NCBI GenBank assembly: GCA_004193595.1
Contig: RPGQ01000009.1
Location: 1-64,000 of the forward strand
Source: Desulfobacteraceae bacterium Eth-SRB2
GTDB lineage: Bacteria; Desulfobacterota; Desulfobacteria; Desulfobacterales; UBA11574
Direction: 5' to 3'
DNA length: 64,000 nt
Of the stretch, positions 51,792-60,995 are shown piece after piece. Both the position numbers and the translations under genes were made by a program. Numbering within the stretch: position 1 is the stretch's first letter; every line of letters begins with the position of its first letter. The notes under the pieces were generated by a model, which was not told where the DNA came from, searched no databases, and saw nothing but the letters and a program-made list of their open reading frames with translations.

Positions 51792-53630
51792 ATGTCCAAA
51801 ATAAAAATACTTCCTGAAATCCTTTCAAACAAAATCGCTGCGGGCGAAGTTGTTGAGCGCCCGGCTTCCGTTGTCAAAGAGCTTGTGGAGAATGCACTGG
51901 ATGCAAACAGCACAAGAATCATCATAGAAGTGGAAAAAGGCGGGCGTTCTCTGATCCGGGTTTCCGACAACGGCAGCGGAATGAATCGCGATGATGCCTT
52001 ACTGGCGCCGGAACGCTATGCCACCAGCAAAATTTACAAAGACGAGGATCTGTTTGCAATCAATACGTTAGGTTTCAGGGGTGAGGCCCTGCCGAGCATC
52101 GCCGCTGTTTCCAAGTTTTGTCTGGTAACCAGAGACCGGACCTCCCAAGCAGGAACAGAAGTTGTTGTTGAAGGCGGCACAATAAAAAAGGTTTCCCAGG
52201 TCGGGGCTCCCTTAGGAACCATGGTCGCTGTCAGGCAGCTTTTTTTTAATATGCCTGCCCGGCGAAAGTTTTTAAAAACCGTGAACACGGAAATGGGGCA
52301 TATCGCAGATACGGTTTCAAGCATGGCCCTGGGACGGCCCGATATTCACTTCCGGTTGATTCACAACGGCAAAGTTGTTAAAAACTGTTCGGCCACGGCC
52401 GATGATGTGGGCAGGGTTATGGATGTTCTGGGTAAAGACATCAAAAATAATCTTAATAAAATAGAATTTACATCCGATTTTCTTACCGTTCAAGGCTGGA
52501 TCTCTTCTCCCCGGATCACGCGCAGCACATCCCGGGGAATATACCTATATGTAAACCAGAGGGTTGTCCGGAACCGGGTCATCCAACATGCCCTTTTTCA
52601 AGGGTATGGCTCAAGATTGATGAAGGGGCAGTTTCCGGTGGCAGTCGTTTTTATCCATGTTCCCTGCGACCAGCTGGATGTTAATGTTCATCCGACAAAA
52701 CACGAAGTAAAGTTTGCCCAGCAGAAAAAAATTCATGATGCGGTTACCGGAGTTGTGTCAGAAAGGTTGCGACTTGCGGATCAACCCGAATGGCGCCCAA
52801 AAAGATTTTCGGAACCAGAACCCATGGATGCCAAATCTTTCATCTCTGAATCCGTGCCTGATTTTAACATCCGGGAAAAAGGAATCTCAACCCAGTATCC
52901 TACAACCCTTACCCAGCAACCCGTAACCAGTATCCCTGCGGAAGCGGGATCTTTGCTTCACGCCGACCCGCACCCCGCATCCCCGTGGAAACAAAATCTT
53001 CGCTTCACGCCCACCTCCAGTCAGACGAAGCTGTGGGCAAAAAAACGGTTCGGCGATTTAAAGGTAATCGGTCAGTTCCATGATACGTATATCCTCTGCG
53101 AGTCTTCGGACCGGATGGTATTGATCGACCAACACGCGGCTCATGAACGTATCCTTTTTGAGCAGCTTAAAAACCGATCGCTTTCTTCAAAAAAATCATC
53201 CCAGAGACTTCTTATCCCTGAAACCATTGACCTTGGATACCGGGAAGCAAAAATTCTTGAAGGACTGATTCCGGATCTCAATGAACTGGGGTTGGAGATA
53301 GAACCCTTTGGCGGAAATACCTTTGTGGTAAAATCGGTCCCGGCTCTGCTTGAAAACAAAGAGGTTAAACCGCTGGTGATGGAAATCGTCGAAAAGACAG
53401 CCCAGATCGGTTTTACACCCGGCCTGGAAAAGGCCATTGACCAGTACCTGATACTCATGGCCTGCCACGGGGCCATCCGGGCCAATCAGAAGCTTTCGGA
53501 CCAGCAGATTAAGGGGCTTTTGGACCAGCTCGATCAATGCGATCAGCCCTCCAACTGCCCCCACGGACGGCCCACCTGGATCAGCTGGAGCATAAAAGAT
53601 CTCGAAAAATTGTTTAAAAGAATTATCTGA
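51792..53630 (+). CDS. mutL: DNA mismatch repair protein MutL
   Basis: 612 residues. The GHKL ATPase motifs are ELVENALDA, SDNGSGM and TLGFRGEALPSI. The C-terminal endonuclease motif is DQHAAHERILFE, with ACHGAIRANQ and CPHGRPTWI zinc-site elements, so this is a nicking-type MutL. An IS630 element lies directly upstream, which may have removed or altered its promoter. Confidence 0.96.
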   Translation: MSKIKILPEILSNKIAAGEVVERPASVVKELVENALDANSTRIIIEVEKGGRSLIRVSDNGSGMNRDDALLAPERYATSKIYKDEDLFAINTLGFRGEALPSIAAVSKFCLVTRDRTSQAGTEVVVEGGTIKKVSQVGAPLGTMVAVRQLFFNMPARRKFLKTVNTEMGHIADTVSSMALGRPDIHFRLIHNGKVVKNCSATADDVGRVMDVLGKDIKNNLNKIEFTSDFLTVQGWISSPRITRSTSRGIYLYVNQRVVRNRVIQHALFQGYGSRLMKGQFPVAVVFIHVPCDQLDVNVHPTKHEVKFAQQKKIHDAVTGVVSERLRLADQPEWRPKRFSEPEPMDAKSFISESVPDFNIREKGISTQYPTTLTQQPVTSIPAEAGSLLHADPHPASPWKQNLRFTPTSSQTKLWAKKRFGDLKVIGQFHDTYILCESSDRMVLIDQHAAHERILFEQLKNRSLSSKKSSQRLLIPETIDLGYREAKILEGLIPDLNELGLEIEPFGGNTFVVKSVPALLENKEVKPLVMEIVEKTAQIGFTPGLEKAIDQYLILMACHGAIRANQKLSDQQIKGLLDQLDQCDQPSNCPHGRPTWISWSIKDLEKLFKRII

Positions 53631-53671
53631 AACGGTTTTAAGTTTCCGATTTAATCCGGCGCTTATTAACT

Positions 53672-54973
53672 TTACTTAAATTTATACTGAACGCCACATG
53701 CGACAGTAAATACGTTTTTCTCAAATTCTATATCCAGGGCTGTACCCGAAGATGTATCAATGTAGGAGGCATCCCTGTAAAAACTATTTTCTAAAGCAAA
53801 ATTTAAAATCAAGCCGGGAACAACCTCATACGCAATTCCTCCGCCAACGGAGTTGGTATTTAACTCCGGCTTATATGAAGTCATATACTTGGCGTCCATT
53901 CCCGTATCGCTATACAGGTACCCCAGACTTGCCTTCAGCTTTTTGTTAAAGATATATTCAAAGGCGATTCCCACCTCATAGGCGTTATCAACATTGTGCT
54001 CATCTCCGTTCCAGTCGGCATCCTCCTGAAAGTAGTATGTAAAATCTGTTTCAACCCTGATTTTGGGCGTAAACTTATAGGAAACACCCAGGGTGAAAAC
54101 GGCGGGAAGGTCGCGTCTTTGCTTTATGCCGTCAGTAATACCCTCTTGTGCAACCAATCCTGACGGAGCCCCGGTTAGCGTATCATATTTTACATCATAT
54201 TTAAAATTAAGCCTTGTTCTGCTTTCATACTTTAGCCCTATATTTAGTTCCTCGGTGGGTGATAGATTTAGTCCTATGATGCCGCACCATCCATCAGCAT
54301 TTCGCTCAAGTTCCGAAGCAGCAGTCCGGTCACCCTGACCGAACGCGACACCCAGGGCTGATGGTTGAACCTGTAGCTTGACTTTGAGTTCACCATAGGC
54401 ATCTATATAGCGTGTCCCGAGTGATACAGAAACCATATCGTTAATCTTATATGCTCCGCCCAATGTAAAACCACAATAGTATTTTTCTGCTTTGAGGCTT
54501 TCATTTTTTATTGTATCGTAAAGATCAGCACCGGCAAATCCGTTAATGCTGTTAATAATACCCCAACCACCGATTCTTGTCATTGCATCTCCGTCTTTGA
54601 AATCCACGTCTCCGCCGCCGCTGGGAATGGTAAACGCGGCAAAGGCTGCCCAACGATCTTTTTTATAAAGACCGAATAGACTGGGTATAATCGAGGGTTC
54701 ATCCTGTGAAAGGCTTTGTCCATCAACTTTATTTTTCCAATCTTTGTCAGTATACTGGAGGGAGAGGTTACCGTAGGTTCCGTTTTCCATCTCCATGACC
54801 CCGGCAGGGTTGTAAACCACCGCATCAGCAGAATCGGTAGCCGCGTTTCTATTCAGCGTTCTCATGTATTCCGCACTAAAATTGCTTAAATGATCAACAC
54901 TTCCGGCAAAAAGAGGAGAGCCGCTTAAAACAATCAGACCTGCAACACACAAAGAGACAAAAAGATTTTTCAT
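53672..54973 (-). CDS. OmpP1/FadL-family outer-membrane transporter
   Basis: 433 residues from the ATG at 54973 after GGGAGGATATTCT; a longer TTG start is not needed. A signal peptide is followed by the plug part (AATDSADAVVYNPAGVMEME), then a 14-strand-type barrel ending in VACGVQYKFK. FadL proteins import hydrophobic substrates such as fatty acids or aromatics. Confidence 0.9.
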   Translation of the reverse strand: MKNLFVSLCVAGLIVLSGSPLFAGSVDHLSNFSAEYMRTLNRNAATDSADAVVYNPAGVMEMENGTYGNLSLQYTDKDWKNKVDGQSLSQDEPSIIPSLFGLYKKDRWAAFAAFTIPSGGGDVDFKDGDAMTRIGGWGIINSINGFAGADLYDTIKNESLKAEKYYCGFTLGGAYKINDMVSVSLGTRYIDAYGELKVKLQVQPSALGVAFGQGDRTAASELERNADGWCGIIGLNLSPTEELNIGLKYESRTRLNFKYDVKYDTLTGAPSGLVAQEGITDGIKQRRDLPAVFTLGVSYKFTPKIRVETDFTYYFQEDADWNGDEHNVDNAYEVGIAFEYIFNKKLKASLGYLYSDTGMDAKYMTSYKPELNTNSVGGGIAYEVVPGLILNFALENSFYRDASYIDTSSGTALDIEFEKNVFTVACGVQYKFK

Positions 54974-55354
54974 AGAATATCCTCCCAAAAACAATTTAAA
55001 AATAACCTTACCAAAAAATTCGAATAACGGAGGGAAATCCCTTTTGAAGCCTTCTCTCTTGAAGGAGAAGGGCGGGGAGGAGGTGCTAACTTGAACTTTT
55101 TTTAGAAAATAATGATAGAGAAGTCAAAGGTTTTATAACAAAAGCTTGACATTTTTAACTCTAGCTGTTACGAAATTCAAATTTTTGTGTTTGTTTGCCT
55201 ATAGTATGATTTTAATATTATATCAGCGCGTTAGGATCATATTGTTTTAGGTTTCAATTGCGCTGGGAAAGGAGATGAATCGAAAAAAAAAGAGGGAAAT
55301 TATTGGGTAATGGGTTCTAAACCAAAATGTAATGTCATTAAGGAGGAGAATTTA
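54974..55354. other. Divergent promoter region between FadL and porin genes
   Basis: 381 bp, AT-rich. It contains TTGACA at 55147 with a weak -10. A possible 11-codon leader frame (MNRKKKREIIG) starts near 55274. No repeat or RNA is recognised. Confidence 0.35.
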
Positions 55355-56782
55355 ATGAAAAAGTTGATGGTATTTGCCATGTTACTAGCATTTCTTGCCG
55401 TTCCCCTGACTGCCTTCGGGACCATGGGCAAGATGGCACCCAAGAGCAAGGACATTAACGTCGAGTTCTTCGGCAGTCTGAAGACCTATCCTTCATGGAT
55501 GTCCAACCTGAACTTTAACAGCGACAGTGATGTAAATGACTTTATGATTGATGAAAACGGCGCCATGACCGACCACAACGTCCGGAATGAGCTCCGGATG
55601 GGCTGGAAGGGAGGAAACGACTCTTTTGACTTCATGATCATCCTGGAGGCTGATTTCAACCTGGATAAAAACAACACCGACCGCGGTGCTCAAAAGAATG
55701 GATTGACCTATGCGGCCGTTGATGATCAAGGAATGTCCGGTGACGACTTCGGCGTGGAAAAACTGGACATCGGCTACAATTTTGGTCCTTTCCGGATTCA
55801 TACCGGCTGGACCACCCGGTGGCTTGACCTGAAGACCGGTGGCTTGGTTTACGGTGATGATCATCCCTATATCGGGCTGACCGGAAACATCGGTGAAAAC
55901 TTTAAATGGGAAGCGGATTATACCATTGTCTATGACGCCATAGACGTAGCTACTATGGATGGCGATGATCTTGACTGGCGTTTTTATTCCGTGAAAGGAA
56001 TATACAAAATACCCTCGGGCTTTGCCAAAGGTTTTGTCATCAGCCCCTTTTATGCCTTCAGCGATAATTCTGTTCAAAACAACGCCCAAGTCAGCTATTT
56101 CGGCCTCGAGGGTTACGGCAAGCTGGGCATGTTTACCCCCCGCTTTGAAATTGCCTATGCTGACGGGGATATGGACGGAGAAGGAGCGGACTATGACATC
56201 AGCGCCATGGCGGCTTATGCATCCGTGGACATCGAAATCTGTCCGGGCTTTATCCCCTATTTCGGCATCAAATGGGAAGAAGGTGATTCCGACCCGACCG
56301 ACGACGATATAGATGCATTCAACGCGATCACCGATATCACGCGCTACACCCCCACCTTTGGTATGGAAAACGCCATTGTTTATCGTTACCTTACTGCTCT
56401 GGGTACCCATCTCTACAGCGGTAACTTCAACAGGACTGGAACACAGGATGGATATGGCGGAATCAGTAACTCCTCCACGGGCGATGCCCCGGGTATGCTC
56501 ATGTGGGGCCTGGGTGCCAAAGGGAAATACGGCAAATGGTCCTATAAAGTTCAGTATATGGACTTTAGTTTTGATGAGGAACCTGACCAACTTGTCGCTG
56601 GCGTTGATGACGAAGTGGGGCAGGAATTTGATCTTCGTGTGGCCTACGCCTTCGACAAACATTTCACCATCGCCAACTGTTTTGCCGCCTTTGATCCAGG
56701 CGATGCCATAGAGGAACTTTGGGGTAATGACTTCGACGACACTGCGTATGTAAACACCATCGAGCTGATATGGAAATGGTAA
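55355..56782 (+). CDS. Outer-membrane porin
   Basis: 475 residues from the ATG at 55355, after AAGGAGGAGAATTTA. A signal peptide (MKKLMVFAMLLAFLAVPLTA) is followed by an acidic, aromatic-rich beta-barrel ending IELIWKW. It resembles the homotrimeric porins of sulfate-reducing Deltaproteobacteria. A terminator follows. A long antisense frame is a shadow. Confidence 0.85.
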   Translation: MKKLMVFAMLLAFLAVPLTAFGTMGKMAPKSKDINVEFFGSLKTYPSWMSNLNFNSDSDVNDFMIDENGAMTDHNVRNELRMGWKGGNDSFDFMIILEADFNLDKNNTDRGAQKNGLTYAAVDDQGMSGDDFGVEKLDIGYNFGPFRIHTGWTTRWLDLKTGGLVYGDDHPYIGLTGNIGENFKWEADYTIVYDAIDVATMDGDDLDWRFYSVKGIYKIPSGFAKGFVISPFYAFSDNSVQNNAQVSYFGLEGYGKLGMFTPRFEIAYADGDMDGEGADYDISAMAAYASVDIEICPGFIPYFGIKWEEGDSDPTDDDIDAFNAITDITRYTPTFGMENAIVYRYLTALGTHLYSGNFNRTGTQDGYGGISNSSTGDAPGMLMWGLGAKGKYGKWSYKVQYMDFSFDEEPDQLVAGVDDEVGQEFDLRVAYAFDKHFTIANCFAAFDPGDAIEELWGNDFDDTAYVNTIELIWKW

Positions 56783-56821
56783 GTTGCCGGTGAGCGTCTG
56801 AAAACAAGCAAAAACCTTTTG

Positions 56822-56857
56822 TCAGGTCCTCCCCGGCAGGGGCGGGCCTGATGTTTT
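56822..56857 (+). terminator. Terminator after the porin gene
   Basis: TCAGGTCC and GGGCCTGA pair, with CCCC/GGGG inside, followed by TTTTT. Confidence 0.75.
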
Positions 56858-57018
56858 TAGTTTCTTAATTGCGAACTTTGTGCTTTTTATGGCAAAACTT
56901 TTTTCTTCTCGCCACCAAGGCACCAAGACACTAAGAAAGAATAACAAAATAAAATCCTTTGTGTCTTTGTGCCTTGGTGGCGAACATTTCTTGGTTCCGG
57001 ATTGTCCGGGTTAGGAGT
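56858..57018. repeat. Inverted tandem-oligomer repeat (8-nt arms)
   Basis: The left end is GTTTCTTAATTGCGAACTTT, then GTGCTTTTTATGGCAAAA. Arms: CACCAAGG, CACCAAGA and CACTAAGA, with complement GTGTCTTT, GTGCCTTG and GTGGCG. The right end CCGGATTGTCCGGGTTAGGA provides the ribosome site of the next gene. Confidence 0.75.
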
Positions 57019-57025
57019 ATTTGAA

Positions 57026-58862
57026 TTGAGATTCAAAATAGCCGTGATATTATGTTTATCCTGTGTTCTGCCGTTTTTTCTGGCTGCACCCGGGGTTCAA
57101 GCCCAAAATGAGCCCTTCCCCGGGCTGATGGACTTTCTCGAAAAGCAATACGCCTCGCCGTTTCAGGTAACCGGCAAGGTGTATGAGGTTTCCGGAGACC
57201 GGCTTCTTTTCAGTAAAACCGATGTCCCTCTGGAAATCGGCAGACTGCTTCGGGTTTGCGAGCATAAGCCCGGGGTTTCCCCGGCACTCCAGTCCCGGGT
57301 TGCATGGGTTCAGGTAGAAGCCATTTATCCTGACAAAGTTATGGCCCGGCTAACCCAGGGGGAAGCAAGCGCCATTAAGCCGCAAGACGTAATTCTGACC
57401 CCGTCCGTCCCTATGATATACCTTTACACCAACATCACCGGCAAACAGGGATTTAAACATTACCGGCAGCTCCTCACGGATCTTTTGGACGCCCGATTGC
57501 AGGTAAAGGAGGTTCCCGGTGATACGATTGCCGGAAAGCCTGAATCGTCCGATCTCTTGCTCCGCCTGGAGTGGGAAGCGGAACAGCTTGTTTGCGGATT
57601 GACGCGTCTTGACGGCGGCAGGTTGCTTTACTCCGAAGTCCTTTCCTATCCTGACGTGGTCCGGACATCGTTTCCCTCGGGTCATCCCCTGGGACAGACC
57701 GTTTCTATGGTAGCGCGCGCGCCTGTGGCACCTTCTGTACAACCTTCTTTACAACCTCCTGTGCAACCTTCTCTAAAAGCTTCTCTACAACTAACACTCC
57801 GAAACAATATACCAATTTACCTGGAAGTGACCCGCGATCCATACCTGCCGGGCTCCAGACCCCAAACCAGGCTGTGAATTCCACCGGCTCTCAAATCTTA
57901 CCTGGTTATAAAATGATCTGGAAGCCGACGGTAAAGGTGAACTGGATTTTTTGAGTCAGGAAGCGGTTGTGATTTATGGCTTTGAAAACGGTCAACTTGT
58001 CCGGAAAATGAGCCACCGGTTTGATAACGACCGCTATTTCCCGCGCTCCACCCTCCATAGAGTAGTTATTGACGACCAAAGGGGCCAGTTGTTGGTCACC
58101 CTTGCCAAGCCTTCCCAGAGCCTGGACAAAAAGGACAGCCAACTATGTTCCATGATCCTGACACACCAAAAAGGCGCCTTTCATCCGCTCGTAAAAAACT
58201 GGCCGTATTATCTAAGAGTGATTCGGGACCGACACGGCCGGGCCGTTGCCCTGGCCCAGTCTCAAGGTGCTTATGAACCCTACACCGGCCCCATTTTCCT
58301 ACTGCGGTGGAACTCAACTAATAAAAAGGTTGAGCTGGGCGGACCCTATAAACCTGCCCGAGGGGTATACTCCATTTATCAATTTAATCTGGTGCCCGAT
58401 GATTCTCAACGGGTGATGATCCTTGAGCCCAACAATAATCTTGCTATTTGCCCCGGAGAAACTACAAGTACGAGGGTGTCAGGTTACGGCGACGAATTGG
58501 CCTACCAAATTAAAGAAACCGAGAAAGTAGAAATTATCGGCGGGTTTGATACAAAAACGTTCCGTGAGTTTTATGCGTTCCGCCGTTTTGACCTAAGACA
58601 AACGTTTGAGGGCGGAAACTGACCCTTTATTTACAAAGGAACGGACCGGTGGCGTAACTGGAAGCCCGTCAAAAAGGTCTGGACTTCCAAGGGAGTGGAT
58701 CAGGTGGTCGGCGTTAAATGGGCAGGAGAACAGATCGTTGAGACCTGGAAATCCAAAGAGCTATCGAAAAATATCCTGGACTTTACGTTCACTCAAGACT
58801 CTGACCGGATACTGGTCCTTTACGAGGAAGAAAAGGGCTGCGCCCTGGAAGCCTTGCACTAA
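57026..58862 (+). pseudogene. Decayed exported protein with repeat-type (FG-GAP/VCBS-like) C-terminal part
   Basis: The first frame (57026-57877, TTG start, GGAG site) has a signal peptide (LSCVLPFFLAAPGVQA), then VTGKVYEVSGDRLLFSKTDV and a middle with LLLRLEWEAEQLVCGLTRLD. It ends after a low-complexity QPSLQPPVQPSLKASL stretch. A second frame begins DLEADGKGELDFLSQEAVVI near 57911 and runs to a TGA at 58620. The same frame then continues PFIYKGTDRWRNWKPVKKVW to 58862. One frameshift and one stop break the gene. The function is unknown; the second half looks like a propeller-type repeat protein. Confidence 0.7.
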
Positions 58863-58935
58863 GGACTCACTTAAAAATAAACTTAAAACAGTCATAATTT
58901 GAGATTTCTAAATCTTGGATATGATCACCGTAATT

Positions 58936-59036
58936 CGGGCTGGAGTGCCGGAGTGCCGGAGTGTTGGAGTGTTGGAGTGTTGGATTTTTTTGCTAATTGG
59001 TCTTTCCAGTACTCCGATACTCCAACACTCCAGTAT
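58936..59036. repeat. Inverted tandem-oligomer repeat (8-nt arms)
   Basis: The left arm has GGAGTGCC twice and GGAGTGTT three times. The right arm has AGTACTCC, GATACTCC and AACACTCC. It resembles 30882 and 46678. No gene is seen in 58863-59318. Confidence 0.75.
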
Positions 59037-59082
59037 TCTGCATGTTGACATTTCGCGAATTGCCACGGATATTTCAATAACC

Positions 59083-59103
59083 AACCCTCTTGATTTACAC
59101 CCC
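59083..59103 (+). repeat. Solo terminal repeat of the TIR element
   Basis: AACCCTCTTGATTTACACCC matches the end of the 1936 and 43857 elements. No partner end is nearby. Confidence 0.6.
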
Positions 59104-59318
59104 GCCATCCCTGATTCACCGTCAAAGAAAATAAAAAACCTCACTGAAAAAAACACCGCTGGGATGATGGGTCTGAATTTTTATTCGCAAAAACTCTGTT
59201 GGGTATAAAATGCTTGGATTTTGGGCAGAACGAATCAGTTGAACTTTAATTGCCTCCATGTTATTTTTTTAAGTTTATTAACTCTTTCTTTTGATTTTCG
59301 ACACATTCCGGAGGCTTG

Positions 59319-60026
59319 ATGGACAAGGATTCTTTCAGAAATTTGTATCTTTTTCACACCCTTGACGGACTGCGCGACGGGCTTTCGCACTTTTCCGGAG
59401 CGAGCCGCGCCGCTGTTATCTATGCGGTAAGACCTGATGATCCGGTTTACGTTTATGATCCGCAGCATCTTCTTCATGACCATGAACCCAAATTAAAAAA
59501 ACTCTATCTTGATTCCAACGAGTGGCGGGAGAAGGCGGCTGACATATCCCGAATCATGCGATCGGGTCATGTTCTCCCCGAAAAGAATCTTCAACTTACA
59601 GGGCTCATTTCTTTTGGCGGCAGATCCCACTCTATTTTTTACCAGATGTGGTTTACCGAGCATCATCCGGATATGTGTTCAATAGGCCCCACAGAATGTT
59701 GGCTTGAACATGCAACATGGCTTCTTTCCCATGATTTTGCCACTGAAGACCCTTTGTATGCAGGCAATTCCGGATATGTTTTGCGTAACTATGCAACGCA
59801 TGCGGTTCGCGATTATATCGTGGATCAAATGAATATCCGACTGGGATGGGACAACTCCCTTCGAATTTTTCCCGTTCTGGATGCCGTCCTCGGCATTTCA
59901 AACACAAGGGAAGAAGGGGAATGGCCTCAAGGAAAATTGATTTTTACGGAACCTTGTATGTTTCCGGAAATAGAATTTATCATCCGTTTTCCAGTTATAG
60001 AACAGCCCGGGTTAAACAATTTGTAG
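59319..60026 (+). CDS. N-terminal part of a split DAC (diadenylate cyclase-like) protein
   Basis: 235 residues from the ATG at 59319 after CCGGAGGCTTG. It has LYLFHTLDGLRDGLSHFSGA, WRQ-like basic parts and FPEIEFIIRFPVIEQPGLNN near the end. It stops at a TAG created by the repeat at 60027. Removal of 60020-60259 (240 bp) joins this frame to the next ORF, giving about 478 residues. This part is probably a sensor domain of the DAC protein. Alone it lacks the catalytic domain. Confidence 0.75.
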   Translation: MDKDSFRNLYLFHTLDGLRDGLSHFSGASRAAVIYAVRPDDPVYVYDPQHLLHDHEPKLKKLYLDSNEWREKAADISRIMRSGHVLPEKNLQLTGLISFGGRSHSIFYQMWFTEHHPDMCSIGPTECWLEHATWLLSHDFATEDPLYAGNSGYVLRNYATHAVRDYIVDQMNIRLGWDNSLRIFPVLDAVLGISNTREEGEWPQGKLIFTEPCMFPEIEFIIRFPVIEQPGLNNL

Positions 60027-60253
60027 GCGTTCACGGGTTCAAAGGTTCAGGGGTTCAAGGTTCCATTCTTATCCCCGGACTGAATTTGGGATGCGTATTT
60101 ACGATAAAAGCGTCAGTTTCGTCAGGCCTAATCCAACATTTGAAGATAAATTGGCAATTACTTGGGAAAATTAACATTTGTAATGAGGACTTCGGATCTT
60201 CAATGCCTTCTTTGTCCTTAACCCTGAACGTTGAACCCTGAACCTGTGAACGG
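60027..60253. repeat. Inverted tandem-heptamer repeat (GTTCAGG type), copy 2, inside a gene
   Basis: It begins GCGTTCACGGGTTCAAAGG and ends CCTGAACCTGTGAACGG, the reverse orientation of 40120-40345. The loop is alike (GTCAGTTTCGTCAGGCCTAA, then ATTGGCAATTACTTGG). It lies exactly between the two halves of a gene. ACAA occurs at both sides and may be a short target duplication. Confidence 0.85.
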
Positions 60254-60995
60254 TTACAACATAAAGCATGTGCGTAAGCTTTTACTGACAGTGGAGAATT
60301 CAGACCGAAATCTTGTCTCTGATGGAAAGACCATCGTTGGCATTGCAACAGGTCATGTGGAACCGTTCCATGTGGCTGCTGATTTTAAAAGCCGTCACGG
60401 CTTTTTAAGCTTAAATAATGATCCTGTGTGCAGTTTTTCTGATGGAAGTTTTCACTCTTCTACTTACCAGGCCAAGTTGGTGGAGGTGGAAGAAATTTTG
60501 CTCGAAGCCAAGATCGATCCCTCAATCGGACATGAGTTGTTTCAAATTGTTTCCAGAATCGTTCACACGGCCGAAAACGGAAAATACGGCGCAACGCTTG
60601 TCATTGATTTTAACGAGGAACCTGTCAAAATTTCCGGGCAAAAACTTGAACCGCCCCTTGATTTGCGCCAGAACGGCTTTCTGGAATTTTCGGAATCTCT
60701 TTCAAAGGTCGACGGCGCCTTGCATATCGGAGCCGACTTGAAACTTCACGGGTTTGCCTGCCTTCTGGACGGCCGGGCCACTCCGACCGAAGATCGGGCT
60801 CGGGGGGCGCGTTTTAATTCCGCGCTTCGCTTTACCGCTGAGCACAATAACCTGATTATCATCGTGGTATCGTCAGATCGACCCGTTTCCGTGATTCAGG
60901 AAGGTATAGAACTGAATGCTCAATGTGAATGGAAACCGGTTTCAAGATGCGCTGTTTCGCCGCCGTTACTAGAAAAATGGCTTTCCGGCGCATAA
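60231..60995 (+). CDS. C-terminal part of a split DAC (DisA_N-like) protein
   Basis: The homologous part starts near 60261 (IKHVRKLLLTVENS); the ATG at 60231 lies in the repeat. The DAC fold is seen in KVDGALHIGADLKLHGFACL (DGA motif). RARGARFNSALRFTAEHN and IIVVSSDRPVSVIQEG follow. The usual RHR of c-di-AMP synthases is replaced by RFN, so activity is doubtful. It overlaps the end of the convergent helicase by 76 bp. Confidence 0.75.
   Translation: MNPEPVNGYNIKHVRKLLLTVENSDRNLVSDGKTIVGIATGHVEPFHVAADFKSRHGFLSLNNDPVCSFSDGSFHSSTYQAKLVEVEEILLEAKIDPSIGHELFQIVSRIVHTAENGKYGATLVIDFNEEPVKISGQKLEPPLDLRQNGFLEFSESLSKVDGALHIGADLKLHGFACLLDGRATPTEDRARGARFNSALRFTAEHNNLIIIVVSSDRPVSVIQEGIELNAQCEWKPVSRCAVSPPLLEKWLSGA

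Noticed and set aside
55493..56662. 389-residue open frame on the minus strand
   Set aside because: It lies exactly antisense to the porin gene, which has a good ribosome site, signal peptide and barrel pattern. The antisense frame has no motif and no ribosome site.
58606..58902. Separate 98-residue gene after the decayed exported gene
   Set aside because: The frame is arginine/serine-rich and out of register. The in-frame continuation of the upstream pseudogene over the same bases has proper protein character.
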